Positions 1 through 5,512 of a stretch of 8,329 nucleotides of DNA are shown here, in pieces. Numbering within the stretch: the first letter of the stretch is position 1; each line of letters starts with the position of its first letter. The notes below the pieces were generated by a model. It searched no databases, was not told where the DNA came from, and saw nothing but the letters and a program-made list of their open reading frames with translations. Origin of the DNA: Desulfatitalea sp. (lineage in GTDB: Bacteria > Desulfobacterota > Desulfobacteria > Desulfobacterales > Desulfosarcinaceae). The stretch is from NCBI GenBank assembly GCA_018224505.1, contig JAGTVD010000509.1, positions 1 to 8,329 on the forward strand. Reading direction: 5' to 3'. Position numbers and translations under genes: made by a program.

Positions 1-1
1 C

Positions 2-274
2 CGCTGGAAAATTGAAAACGAAACATTCAACACCCTCAAAAATCAGGGCTACCATATCGAGCACAATTTCGGCCATGGCCGGAAAAATTTATCTAACAAC
101 TTCTTTGTGCTCAACCTGCTGGCCTTGATCCATCCGACGTACAAATCGACTTGGGACTGCGTATCGCGCCGTTCAGTTAGAATCGCTGCCATGGGGCCGG
201 CGCTGGTGACACTGGATGAGATTGGTGATATCAACAACCTGCGGTTTACCGCCTTTGTACGGCAAATGGATTAA
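2..274 (+). pseudogene. C-terminal remnant of a DDE (IS4-like) transposase, running into unrelated sequence
   Basis: The open frame enters from the left edge and ends at the TAA at 272-274. Its first ~40 residues (RWKIENETFNTLKNQGYH, then EHNFGHG) match the conserved C-terminal block of IS4/IS1380-like DDE transposases, in which the W-x-I-E-N-E-x-F-N motif supplies the last catalytic Glu (E6 of the visible frame). Family members usually continue LNLLAFLFH and a further ~50 residues on a recognisable pattern. Here, after NNFFVLNLLA (to about 125), the reading becomes IHPTYKSTWDC and then a tail ending FTAFVRQMD that I do not recognise. I therefore read it as a truncated transposase joined in frame, or by chance, to other DNA near 125-190. 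The tail from about 191 may instead be the end of a different gene just upstream of efpL. The N-terminal part lies outside the window, so truncation there cannot be judged. Confidence 0.6.
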
Positions 275-289
275 AGGGAGATATGCAAC

Positions 290-856
290 ATGAAAGCTTC
301 TCAACTGCGCAAGGGCAATGTGGTGGGTATTAATGGCACCGCTTATCGCGTGCGCGATATCGATACGCAAACCCCGTCGGCCCGGGGGGGCAACACCCTG
401 TACCGGGTACGCCTGACGGGGATCAGCAGCGGACAGAATCTGGAACAGACATTCAAGAGCAATGACGTGCTGGAGGAGTTGAGTGTGGAGCGCCGGGCGT
501 TTACCTATCTTTATTCGGACCAGGACGATTATCATTTCATGGACTCAGACAATTATGAACAACACAGCCTGTCCGCCGATCAGCTCGAAGAACAGCGGGA
601 TTGGATGGTGGAGAACATGGAGGGGCTTTCGGCGTTGATGCTGGAGGGGCGGCTGGTGGCGGTGGAACTGCCGGCGGCGGTCGAGATGGATATTATCGAG
701 ACCGCGCCGGTGATCAAAGGCGCAACGGCCACCAATCGCAATAAGCCGGCTACGTTGAGCAACGGGCGGGTGGTGCAGGTGCCTGAATACATGGCGCCCG
801 GTGACCGGGTGCGCATCAATACCGAGACGGGTAAGTTCATGGCGCGGGTGCGCTAA
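290..856 (+). CDS. yeiP: Elongation factor P-like protein EfpL/YeiP
   Basis: A 188-residue translation factor of the EF-P family that binds the ribosome near the E site and relieves stalling at difficult peptide bonds such as polyproline. All three OB/KOW-type domains are present. The N-terminal KOW domain (about 1-62) has the loop TPSARGGNTLY, whose tip residue is Arg32, as in the YeiP/EfpL subfamily, rather than the modifiable Lys of classical EF-P. The middle domain (about 65-125) contains YHFMDSDNYEQ. The C-terminal OB domain (about 130-188) carries the hallmark GATATNRNKPATLSNG followed by VQVPEYMAPGDRVRI. Length is typical (E. coli YeiP is about 190). The ATG at 290 is preceded by AAAGGGAG (273-280). 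The stop of the upstream open frame lies 15 nt before the start. The gene looks intact and functional although it sits next to transposase debris. Confidence 0.93.
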   Translation: MKASQLRKGNVVGINGTAYRVRDIDTQTPSARGGNTLYRVRLTGISSGQNLEQTFKSNDVLEELSVERRAFTYLYSDQDDYHFMDSDNYEQHSLSADQLEEQRDWMVENMEGLSALMLEGRLVAVELPAAVEMDIIETAPVIKGATATNRNKPATLSNGRVVQVPEYMAPGDRVRINTETGKFMARVR

Positions 857-1126
857 GATATGGGGTTTTGGAGCGCTGCGGGAACGGGGGAATCGGCAGT
901 CACAGCCACAGTTGCGCGAATCTTTTGCTTTCACTCCGCCATTTTCCATTCTAAGGATAAACAGCTTTCCAAGAATCAAAACCTTATCTGGCGAGGGATC
1001 AAAGCGAAGTGCGTTGGGGGGGAACAGGAGTGGCGGACCGGTAATGTAAAAACGCAATAGGGCCTCATGGTGCCCACACGGAACCCCTATGGTACTCGTT
1101 GGACAACGATCCCAAAGGAGTCCACA
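857..1126. other. Intergenic stretch without a recognisable gene
   Basis: I read all six frames of this 270-base stretch after efpL. The open frames present are short, rich in Arg/Ser/Pro, lack a good ribosome binding site and resemble no family I know. No convincing hairpin plus U-tract terminator for efpL is visible. A strong Shine-Dalgarno sequence appears only at the right end, belonging to the small ORF at 1127. Confidence 0.5.
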
Positions 1127-1270
1127 ATGATCAATGGCGTTTCCGCAAAGCAGTTCTTGATTAATCTCAACCAGGTGATCAACACCGACAACGTATACAA
1201 TGACTCGTTGACGCCGTCATCTTGGACATTCTTTTACCGATCGATGCGTGGTGCTGGATTACCCGGATAA
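1127..1270 (+). pseudogene. Short ORF with strong ribosome binding site; probably the severed 5' end of an unknown gene
   Basis: The ATG at 1127 follows AAAGGAG (1114-1120) by 6 nt, close to ideal spacing, which suggests a genuine translation start. The first ~20 residues (MINGVSAKQFLINLNQVINT) look like the helical start of a soluble protein, but I cannot assign a family. From about 1185 onward the same DNA reads on the opposite strand as a cyclase-family N-terminus, and the remaining plus-strand residues (to the TAA at 1268-1270) look like antisense noise. I infer that only about 1127-1185 is original coding sequence and that the gene was cut at a junction there. It could instead be a real 47-residue small protein. 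Nothing else supports that. Confidence 0.4.
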
Positions 1271-1317
1271 ACGCGCATGTCCGGGTGGATCAGCATGGAT
1301 ATGTCATGAATTTTCAT
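1183..1317 (-). pseudogene. N-terminal fragment of a cyclase-family (kynurenine formamidase-like) hydrolase with in-frame stop
   Basis: On the minus strand an ATG at 1317 is preceded by AAAGGAGTAACCG, a strong ribosome binding site. It opens the frame MKIHDISMLIHPDMRVYPGN then PAPRIDR, which matches the usual beginning of cyclase-family proteins (PF04199): D-I-S-x-x-I-x-P-x-M-x-V-Y-P-G-x-P. A TAA stop follows at 1236-1234. The same frame then continues with DDGVNESLYTLSV, which fits the next conserved strand before the metal-binding HTGTH motif. That motif and everything after it are missing, because from about 1182 the reading is unrelated. The gene is thus doubly broken, by a nonsense codon and by loss of about 80% of its length. 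It cannot encode an active metal-dependent hydrolase. Confidence 0.6.
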
Positions 1318-1320
1318 CGG

Positions 1321-1431
1321 TTACTCCTTTAGTCTTGAATCAGAAATTCTGATGAAATACAGTAACAGATCCGGCTTGCCCTGAATTTTCGAGACCGTAA
1401 AATCAAGGTAGGCCGGACCGCGCCTGAGTAG
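1321..1431 (-). pseudogene. C-terminal fragment of an unidentified gene, upstream partner of the cyclase fragment
   Basis: The minus strand is open for 36 codons from 1431 and ends at the TAA at 1323-1321, three nt before the cyclase-fragment start. Its stop overlaps that gene's ribosome binding site (AAAGGAGTAA). Such tight packing is typical of adjacent operon genes. The reading (GPAYLDFTVSKIQGKPDLLL, then YFIRISDSRLKE) alternates hydrophobic and polar residues like a real protein end, vaguely like the last strands of a PAS-type domain. I cannot assign it. Upstream the frame is closed by a stop within the palindrome at 1431-1440. I take this as the right edge of an inserted piece of a foreign operon spanning about 1183-1431. 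Confidence 0.4.
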
Positions 1432-1506
1432 TTACGTAACATGAAAGCATGCTGCCGCGAACGCCCCTGAAAACTCTTGTGCCGTCGCCTGATTGGGTAT
1501 TGCCTT

Positions 1507-2997
1507 ATGAAGATCAGATTAATGGTATTCACGCTGGCACTGGTGGCTTTTACAGCCGCCGCTTTGCCGGCCTTCGGACAACTGTTCAACCATGGCACTG
1601 TTATGGACCTTGCCGAACGTCTGGCAAAGTCCCCTTATGAGCCAGAGCGATTGCCTGCCGACTCGAACCTGCGCCAACTGACCTACGATCAATATCGCGA
1701 TATTCGCTTCGACAGCGACCACGCGATCTGGGGCAATGAACAAGTCCGGTTCCGTGTCGAACTATTGACAGCGGGATTTGTTTTCGAGCAGCCGGTGAAA
1801 ATTGCCATTGTCGAAAGCGGGAGCGTCCGCAATCTGCAAGCCACACCGGAGATGTTCGATACGGGGCCCCTGGTCCAGCACTTGAACAACAAGCCGTTTG
1901 CGCTTTCCGGTTTTCGAATACGCAAACGATTGAATTCACCAACCGTATGGGACGAGTTCCTGGTTTTTCAGGGCGCGTCCTATTTTCGTGCGGTGAGCAG
2001 AGGGACACTCTATGGCTTATCGGCGCGCGGGCTGGCGATCCGCACGGCCCACCCGACCGGTGAGGAATTCCCCGAGTTCACGCATTTCTGGATAGAACGG
2101 CCCTCTGCCAATGCGGTCGGCATTGTCATTCATGCGCTTATGGACAGCCCATCGACCACAGGCGCGTTTCGGTTTTCGATCATTCCGGGAGCCGAGACCA
2201 TCATGGACGTGGACCTAACGCTGTTCCCACGCGTAGCGCTCGAAAATGTGGGCATTGCGCCACTCACATCGATGTTCTTGTTCAACAAATCCGATCGTAC
2301 CCGGATCGATGATTTCCGAGACGCGGTGCATGACTCCGACGGGCTCCAGATTGTTTCGGCTTCCGGCGAGCAGATCTGGCGTTGCCTGGCCAATCCGACA
2401 CGTCTGCAGGTTTCCAGCTTCACTGCAACAGCGCCGAGCGCCTTTGGATTGGTCCAGCGCGCGCGCAAGCTTGCCGATTATAATGATTTTGAAGCCCATT
2501 ATCATCAACGTCCCAGCGCCTGGGTAGAGCCCAAGGGGGATTGGGGGGCCGGAGCCGTCAAATTGGTGGAGATCCCGACAGACAGTGAAACCAACGATAA
2601 TATCGTTGCCTTCTGGCAACCGGATGAGGTCATCCCCGCAAACAAACCCTGGCAGAAATCCTACCGTCTGCGGTGGTGTGCAACGCCGCAAGTCACACCG
2701 GCTCTCGGCAAGGTGATATCGATGCGATCCGGGCCGAGCCTCGATGGCAAGCGTCGGCTGTTTGTGATCGACTTCGACAAGGCAGCCGCTTCGCCGGAAA
2801 AACTGTGGATGGAAGTGACCAGTTCCGCCGGTAAACTGAGCAATCAGGTTTTACAGACCAACCCCCTGACGAACGGCGTGCGCGCAAGCTTCGAACTGGA
2901 TCCCAAAAATTCCACCGTTGCTGAACTGCGGCTGCGTCTGACAAGCGGAGCGGACCCCGCCAGCGAAACATGGCTGTATCGATGGACGGCCAACTAA
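1507..2997 (+). CDS. opgG: Periplasmic glucan biosynthesis protein OpgG/MdoG
   Basis: A 496-residue periplasmic protein needed for osmoregulated periplasmic glucan (OPG) synthesis. It is thought to act on the beta-1,2-glucan backbone emerging from the inner-membrane glucosyltransferase OpgH. The MdoG/OpgD superfamily is now also classed as glycoside hydrolase family GH186. A Sec signal peptide covers about residues 1-24 (MKIRLMVFTLALVAF, then TAAALPAFG). Family landmarks appear in order: YDQYRDIRF (~60-68), GASYFRA (156-162), YGLSARGLAI (169-178), EEFPEFTHFWIERP (186-199), APLTSMF (~251-257), HDSDGLQ (275-281), a region with FEAHYHQRPSAWVEP (328-342), and NDNIVAFW (363-370). Length is normal. 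A TTG ten codons upstream would also be open, but the ATG at 1507 starts directly at a proper signal peptide. No Tat twin-arginine motif is seen, which favours OpgG over OpgD. The gene looks intact, but its essential partner opgH directly downstream is only a stub. Confidence 0.93.
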   Translation: MKIRLMVFTLALVAFTAAALPAFGQLFNHGTVMDLAERLAKSPYEPERLPADSNLRQLTYDQYRDIRFDSDHAIWGNEQVRFRVELLTAGFVFEQPVKIAIVESGSVRNLQATPEMFDTGPLVQHLNNKPFALSGFRIRKRLNSPTVWDEFLVFQGASYFRAVSRGTLYGLSARGLAIRTAHPTGEEFPEFTHFWIERPSANAVGIVIHALMDSPSTTGAFRFSIIPGAETIMDVDLTLFPRVALENVGIAPLTSMFLFNKSDRTRIDDFRDAVHDSDGLQIVSASGEQIWRCLANPTRLQVSSFTATAPSAFGLVQRARKLADYNDFEAHYHQRPSAWVEPKGDWGAGAVKLVEIPTDSETNDNIVAFWQPDEVIPANKPWQKSYRLRWCATPQVTPALGKVISMRSGPSLDGKRRLFVIDFDKAAASPEKLWMEVTSSAGKLSNQVLQTNPLTNGVRASFELDPKNSTVAELRLRLTSGADPASETWLYRWTAN

Positions 2998-3140
2998 GCC
3001 AACAGGCAAAACAAGCGCATCCGGTACCGGGAATGCCGCCCGAATTACCTCGCTTCATACCGGTGCAGGATCTGCGTCAACCACCGGATGCGACGCGGGC
3101 CGTGATCAGACGTCACCATCGACGAAAGTCCCAATCCTGA
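2982..3140 (+). pseudogene. opgH: Truncated opgH (mdoH): N-terminal stub of the OPG glucosyltransferase
   Basis: An ATG at 2982 lies inside the end of opgG (16-nt overlap, another frame) and opens 52 codons ending at the TGA at 3138-3140. The reading MDGQLSQQAKQAHPVPGMPP, then ELPRFIPVQDLRQPPDATRA, is the Pro/Gln-rich cytoplasmic head typical of many OpgH proteins (x-MPPE-x-P-x-x-xP-x-QDL pattern). Overlapping opgGH coding is the standard arrangement. From about 3105 the frame degenerates into basic residues (RRHHRRKSQS) that are antisense to the beta-helix fragment. The membrane segments and the GT2 glucosyltransferase domain (~600-800 residues expected) are absent. So this is the remnant of a gene cut a little after its start. 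It could be a chance ORF, but the position directly behind opgG makes that unlikely. Confidence 0.6.
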
Positions 3141-3231
3141 GATCCACAACATGTGATCGATAGGCCTGAATATTGCCAATGATATTTGAACCGTTGGCAA
3201 TCAGTTGCGCACCTCTATTGACGTAAACATT
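3106..3231 (-). pseudogene. Fragment of a beta-helix-type repeat protein
   Basis: In the minus-strand frame ending at the TGA at 3108-3106, 41 codons read NVYVNRGAQLIANGSNIIGN, IQAYRSHVVDLRIGT, FVDGDV. The spacing of small and hydrophobic residues (V-x-V-x-x-G-A-x-L-x-A-x-G-S-x-I-x-G-N-I-Q-A) is the rung pattern of right-handed beta-helix proteins often found in secreted or adhesin-like proteins. No start codon or ribosome binding site belongs to it, and upstream it collides with the NfeD-like reading frame. The gene is represented only by this internal or C-terminal piece. Identity is by pattern only. Confidence 0.45.
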
Positions 3232-3368
3232 GGTTTCCCAATCATGCCGGGCACACCGTACGCTGATTTTCGACCTCGCTGTCGAATCACCCAGAACAAG
3301 GGGAAAATGAGATGCTCAAATACTTCCAAGACGGCAACGCAAATTATAACTATCAGAAGATATTTCAT
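3201..3368 (-). CDS. Short NfeD-like membrane protein, probably truncated
   Basis: A 55-residue protein starting at the ATG at 3368, with AAGGTT a few nt upstream. It has one N-terminal membrane segment (about residues 2-22, MKYLLIVIICVAVLEVFEHL and on), then a basic RQRGRK turn and GVPGMIGK, recalling the segment that introduces the C-terminal OB fold in short NfeD-type membrane proteins. After MIGKPMFTSIEVRN the frame stops. The expected continuation (OB-fold strands with a GELW-like motif) is absent, and the DNA reads in another frame as a beta-helix fragment. I therefore think only the first ~45 codons are original. It lies 47 nt after the cytochrome gene on the same strand and may have been the last gene of that operon. 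Family assignment is tentative. Confidence 0.45.
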   Translation of the reverse strand: MKYLLIVIICVAVLEVFEHLIFPLFWVIRQRGRKSAYGVPGMIGKPMFTSIEVRN

Positions 3369-3415
3369 ATTCAACCTTACCATGCGCATTAGAGGACGCT
3401 AATTGTTTCGGCACA

Positions 3416-3658
3416 TCATTGCACCGCATCATTGTGACACTTCAAGCAGCCGGCAAATTGGGGGTGAGAGGTCGGCGGCCCCGCGGGGTCCCGATCCGGG
3501 TGGTGGCACAGCAGGCACTGCGCATCTTCTGTAACCCCTTCGTGAATGCCGGGATAGCGGCGCACGGAGGGACCGTGCATGCCCAGGTAGTGCCGGTAAG
3601 CGCAGCCGCCTAAAATGACCATTGCCATGCTGAATAGAAAAAATCGTTTTATTGTCAT
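3416..3658 (-). CDS. Small diheme c-type cytochrome lipoprotein
   Basis: An 80-residue protein with a lipoprotein signal peptide (n-region MTIKR, lipobox LGGC with the lipidated Cys at 19) and two CxxCH heme c sites: CLLCH at 48-52 and CLKCH at 71-75. Histidines that could serve as distal heme ligands include H23, H28, H39, H53 and H65. The stretch SHPQFAGCLKCH resembles NapB-like and multiheme cytochromes of anaerobes. The mature protein should be anchored by lipid to the periplasmic side of a membrane and carry electrons. Maturation would need a cytochrome c biogenesis system, which is not in this window. Its ATG overlaps the stop of the ABC ATPase gene by 4 nt (ATGA), so it is translationally coupled to the transporter. 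An electron-transfer role follows from the heme motifs. The partner is unknown. Confidence 0.85.
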   Translation of the reverse strand: MTIKRFFLFSMAMVILGGCAYRHYLGMHGPSVRRYPGIHEGVTEDAQCLLCHHPDRDPAGPPTSHPQFAGCLKCHNDAVQ

Positions 3659-4332
3659 CTTTGATTTTCCCCTTGAACCTGGCCGTCTTTTATTGTGATG
3701 ACTACGTCCACACTGTCGATGAGGTCCCGGTCGTGGGTCGCCATAATGATGGTGCTCCCGTGCTCCCTGCCCATGTTGCGCATGAGTTGAGCGATCTGTG
3801 CCCCGCTGGTGGTGTCCAGGTTGGCGGTCGGTTCATCGGCTAAAAGGAGTTTTGGGTGATGCGCAATGGCGCGCGCAACACTCACTCTCTGAGTTTCGCC
3901 ACCGGACAATTCATGCGGCAGCGCTTTCGCGGCGGTTTCCAGATCGATTTCGGCCAGCAGGGTTTCTATCCTTTTGGTGCGCGCTGCCCCCACAATGCCG
4001 TTCAAGGTCAACGGTAAACCGATATTCTCGGCCACGGTCAGATATGAGAGCAGATTGCCCCGCTGAAAAACAAAGCCCAGATGGTGTCTCTGGAAGTGGC
4101 TCAGTGCGCCGGCCGTGAGTCGGTTGATAGGGGTGCCGAAACAGAGGATTTCCCCGCGTTCCGGGATTTCAAGGCCACCGATGCAATTAAGAAGCGTTGA
4201 CTTTCCGGACCCGGATTTTCCCATGACTGCGGCAAAGCAACCGGTGGGTACCTTGAGCGATACATCAACGACGGCGTTGACCTGCCCGCGCCCTGACCGG
4301 AAAGTCTTGCTGATATGGGAAACCACAATCAT
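3655..4332 (-). CDS. ABC transporter ATP-binding protein, LolD/MacB type
   Basis: A 225-residue cytoplasmic ATPase that powers the FtsX-type permease encoded just upstream. All nucleotide-binding motifs are present: Walker A GKSGSGKST (38-46), Q-loop Q90 in FVFQRGNLL, signature LSGGE (142-146), Walker B KLLLADEP (161-168) with catalytic Glu167, D-loop LD (172-173) and switch His200 in ATH. The pattern FVFQ..LL..LTV.EN and ADEPT.NLD is that of the LolD/FtsE/MacB group, whose transporters handle lipoproteins, peptides or hydrophobic molecules rather than importing solutes. The permease stop and this start are separated by 4 nt, and the downstream cytochrome gene overlaps by 4 nt. The substrate cannot be read from the ATPase. 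Confidence 0.93.
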   Translation of the reverse strand: MIVVSHISKTFRSGRGQVNAVVDVSLKVPTGCFAAVMGKSGSGKSTLLNCIGGLEIPERGEILCFGTPINRLTAGALSHFQRHHLGFVFQRGNLLSYLTVAENIGLPLTLNGIVGAARTKRIETLLAEIDLETAAKALPHELSGGETQRVSVARAIAHHPKLLLADEPTANLDTTSGAQIAQLMRNMGREHGSTIIMATHDRDLIDSVDVVITIKDGQVQGENQR

Positions 4333-4336
4333 GGTC

Positions 4337-5512
4337 CTATACCAATCTCAAGATGTCGGCAGCCCGTCGTCGGGCAACCAGCGCCGCAGGCCACACGGCG
4401 GCAATCATGCTGAACAGCAGCGAAACCGCCGGCGGCGCCCAAAGAGAGAAGGCTGTCAGCCGCGGATAGAGCACACCGGATACGGAAAAATAGCGATTAT
4501 GGGTAGTAAATGCAGTGATATCGATGCCACCCACCCAGGTAACTGCCAGGACGGCCAAGACGCCAGCTAAGAGCCCCACCGCGCAGGCAGCGAGGTTCAT
4601 CAGGACAACCTTGATCACGATCAACAGGGACATCTCGGCGCTCGTTACCCCCATGGCCTTCATGATGCCGTATTCGCGCATGTTGCGAATGATGAAAATC
4701 ACGAACGAGCAAGCGATACCAATGGCGACAACTCCGAAAACGAGGACTATAACGACGACCATGGACACCGCCTCCAGGTCGATGAGCTGCCGCAGGTCCG
4801 GCATCTGCTGCTCCCAGGATTCAAAGTGGACTGTTTCGGGGAAACGCTGCCGGTAAATGTTTAGAATAGTATCGGTCCTGGCGCCATCCCGAAGGAATAC
4901 AGCGGCGGACCAGGAAACACCCTCTGCGGGGATCCTGTCCAGCGCGCTGAAGGCAATGCCGCGATCCAGGGCCGGCAAACCGGTTTGATAGATGCCCGAT
5001 ACGATAAAATCGAGTCCCGAGTCTGTGGGCTGGTGAGAGAATCGCAATGTGTCGCCGATCCGGGCACTGAAGGTATCCGCAATATCGCGGCTGATTAGGA
5101 TTTCTTGTCGGCCTGGCGACGGGTATCGTCCTTCGCTGATTTTCTTTTCCAAGGCCGTTACAGTGGATTCCCGGTCGGGGGTGATACCACACAGGGTCAT
5201 TGGCTGGGCGATGGCGCCGCCGGATAAGACGCCCGGAAAGTAACGGCGTTTCAATACGGCCTGGACCCCCTTAATGCTAAGTTCTTCCGGAGATATCCCA
5301 TCTGGCAGGTTATAAGCGATGATGTGCCCAGAAAACAAACCGACCGTGTTGCGCAACATGGCATCTTCGACGCCCACGGCCAGCGCGGAAAGAAATATCA
5401 GGGCGGCTACGGCCGTGACCACCATAACGGACAGGGCCGCGGTGGCACGACCGGACCGGATGAGAAAGAGAAAAGCGATCTTAGCCCAGAAACCGGTTTG
5501 GCCTGGTTTCAT
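4337..5512 (-). CDS. ABC transporter permease, FtsX/MacB/LolC-E family
   Basis: A 391-residue inner-membrane protein with the four-helix FtsX-type layout. TM1 is at about 24-46. A large periplasmic MacB_PCD-like domain follows (about 50-240). TM2 (about 248-275) is followed by the cytoplasmic coupling segment RNMREYGIMKAMGVTSAEM (277-294), characteristic of the family. TM3 is at about 296-328 and TM4 at about 352-376. The protein ends PAALVARRRAADILRLV, the usual P-A-x-x-x-A-R-R-x-x-A-x-x-x-L-R tail. It probably works as a homodimer with the adjacent ATPase. Such transporters couple ATP hydrolysis in the cytoplasm to work in the periplasm, such as lipoprotein release or export of hydrophobic compounds through an outer-membrane partner. 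Its start overlaps the stop of the isoprenoid synthase gene by 4 nt, linking it to lipid or isoprenoid chemistry in this operon. Confidence 0.9.
   Translation of the reverse strand: MKPGQTGFWAKIAFLFLIRSGRATAALSVMVVTAVAALIFLSALAVGVEDAMLRNTVGLFSGHIIAYNLPDGISPEELSIKGVQAVLKRRYFPGVLSGGAIAQPMTLCGITPDRESTVTALEKKISEGRYPSPGRQEILISRDIADTFSARIGDTLRFSHQPTDSGLDFIVSGIYQTGLPALDRGIAFSALDRIPAEGVSWSAAVFLRDGARTDTILNIYRQRFPETVHFESWEQQMPDLRQLIDLEAVSMVVVIVLVFGVVAIGIACSFVIFIIRNMREYGIMKAMGVTSAEMSLLIVIKVVLMNLAACAVGLLAGVLAVLAVTWVGGIDITAFTTHNRYFSVSGVLYPRLTAFSLWAPPAVSLLFSMIAAVWPAALVARRRAADILRLV

Noticed and set aside
850..885. Short GCGCT...AGCGC repeat after efpL as a terminator
   Set aside because: Stem of only 5 bp, long loop and no following T run.
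545..1057. Long minus-strand open frame across efpL
   Set aside because: It is antisense to the well-supported efpL gene, and its Arg/His/Pro-rich translation resembles no protein.
1339..1353. Perfect 7-bp inverted repeat ATCAGAA-A-TTCTGAT, looking like an operator
   Set aside because: It lies inside the apparent coding sequence of the minus-strand gene fragment 1431-1321 (reading I-R-I-S-D), so symmetry is probably incidental.
3172..3201. 8-bp inverted repeat ATTGCCAA / TTGGCAAT with a 14-nt loop, a possible terminator
   Set aside because: It falls within the beta-helix-like coding fragment (reading IAN...IGN on the minus strand) and has no U tract, so it probably reflects repeat-like coding sequence.
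3388..3403. ATTAG-6 nt-CTAAT inverted repeat between the cytochrome and NfeD-like genes
   Set aside because: Only a 5-bp AT-rich stem with no U tract; too weak to call a terminator or operator.
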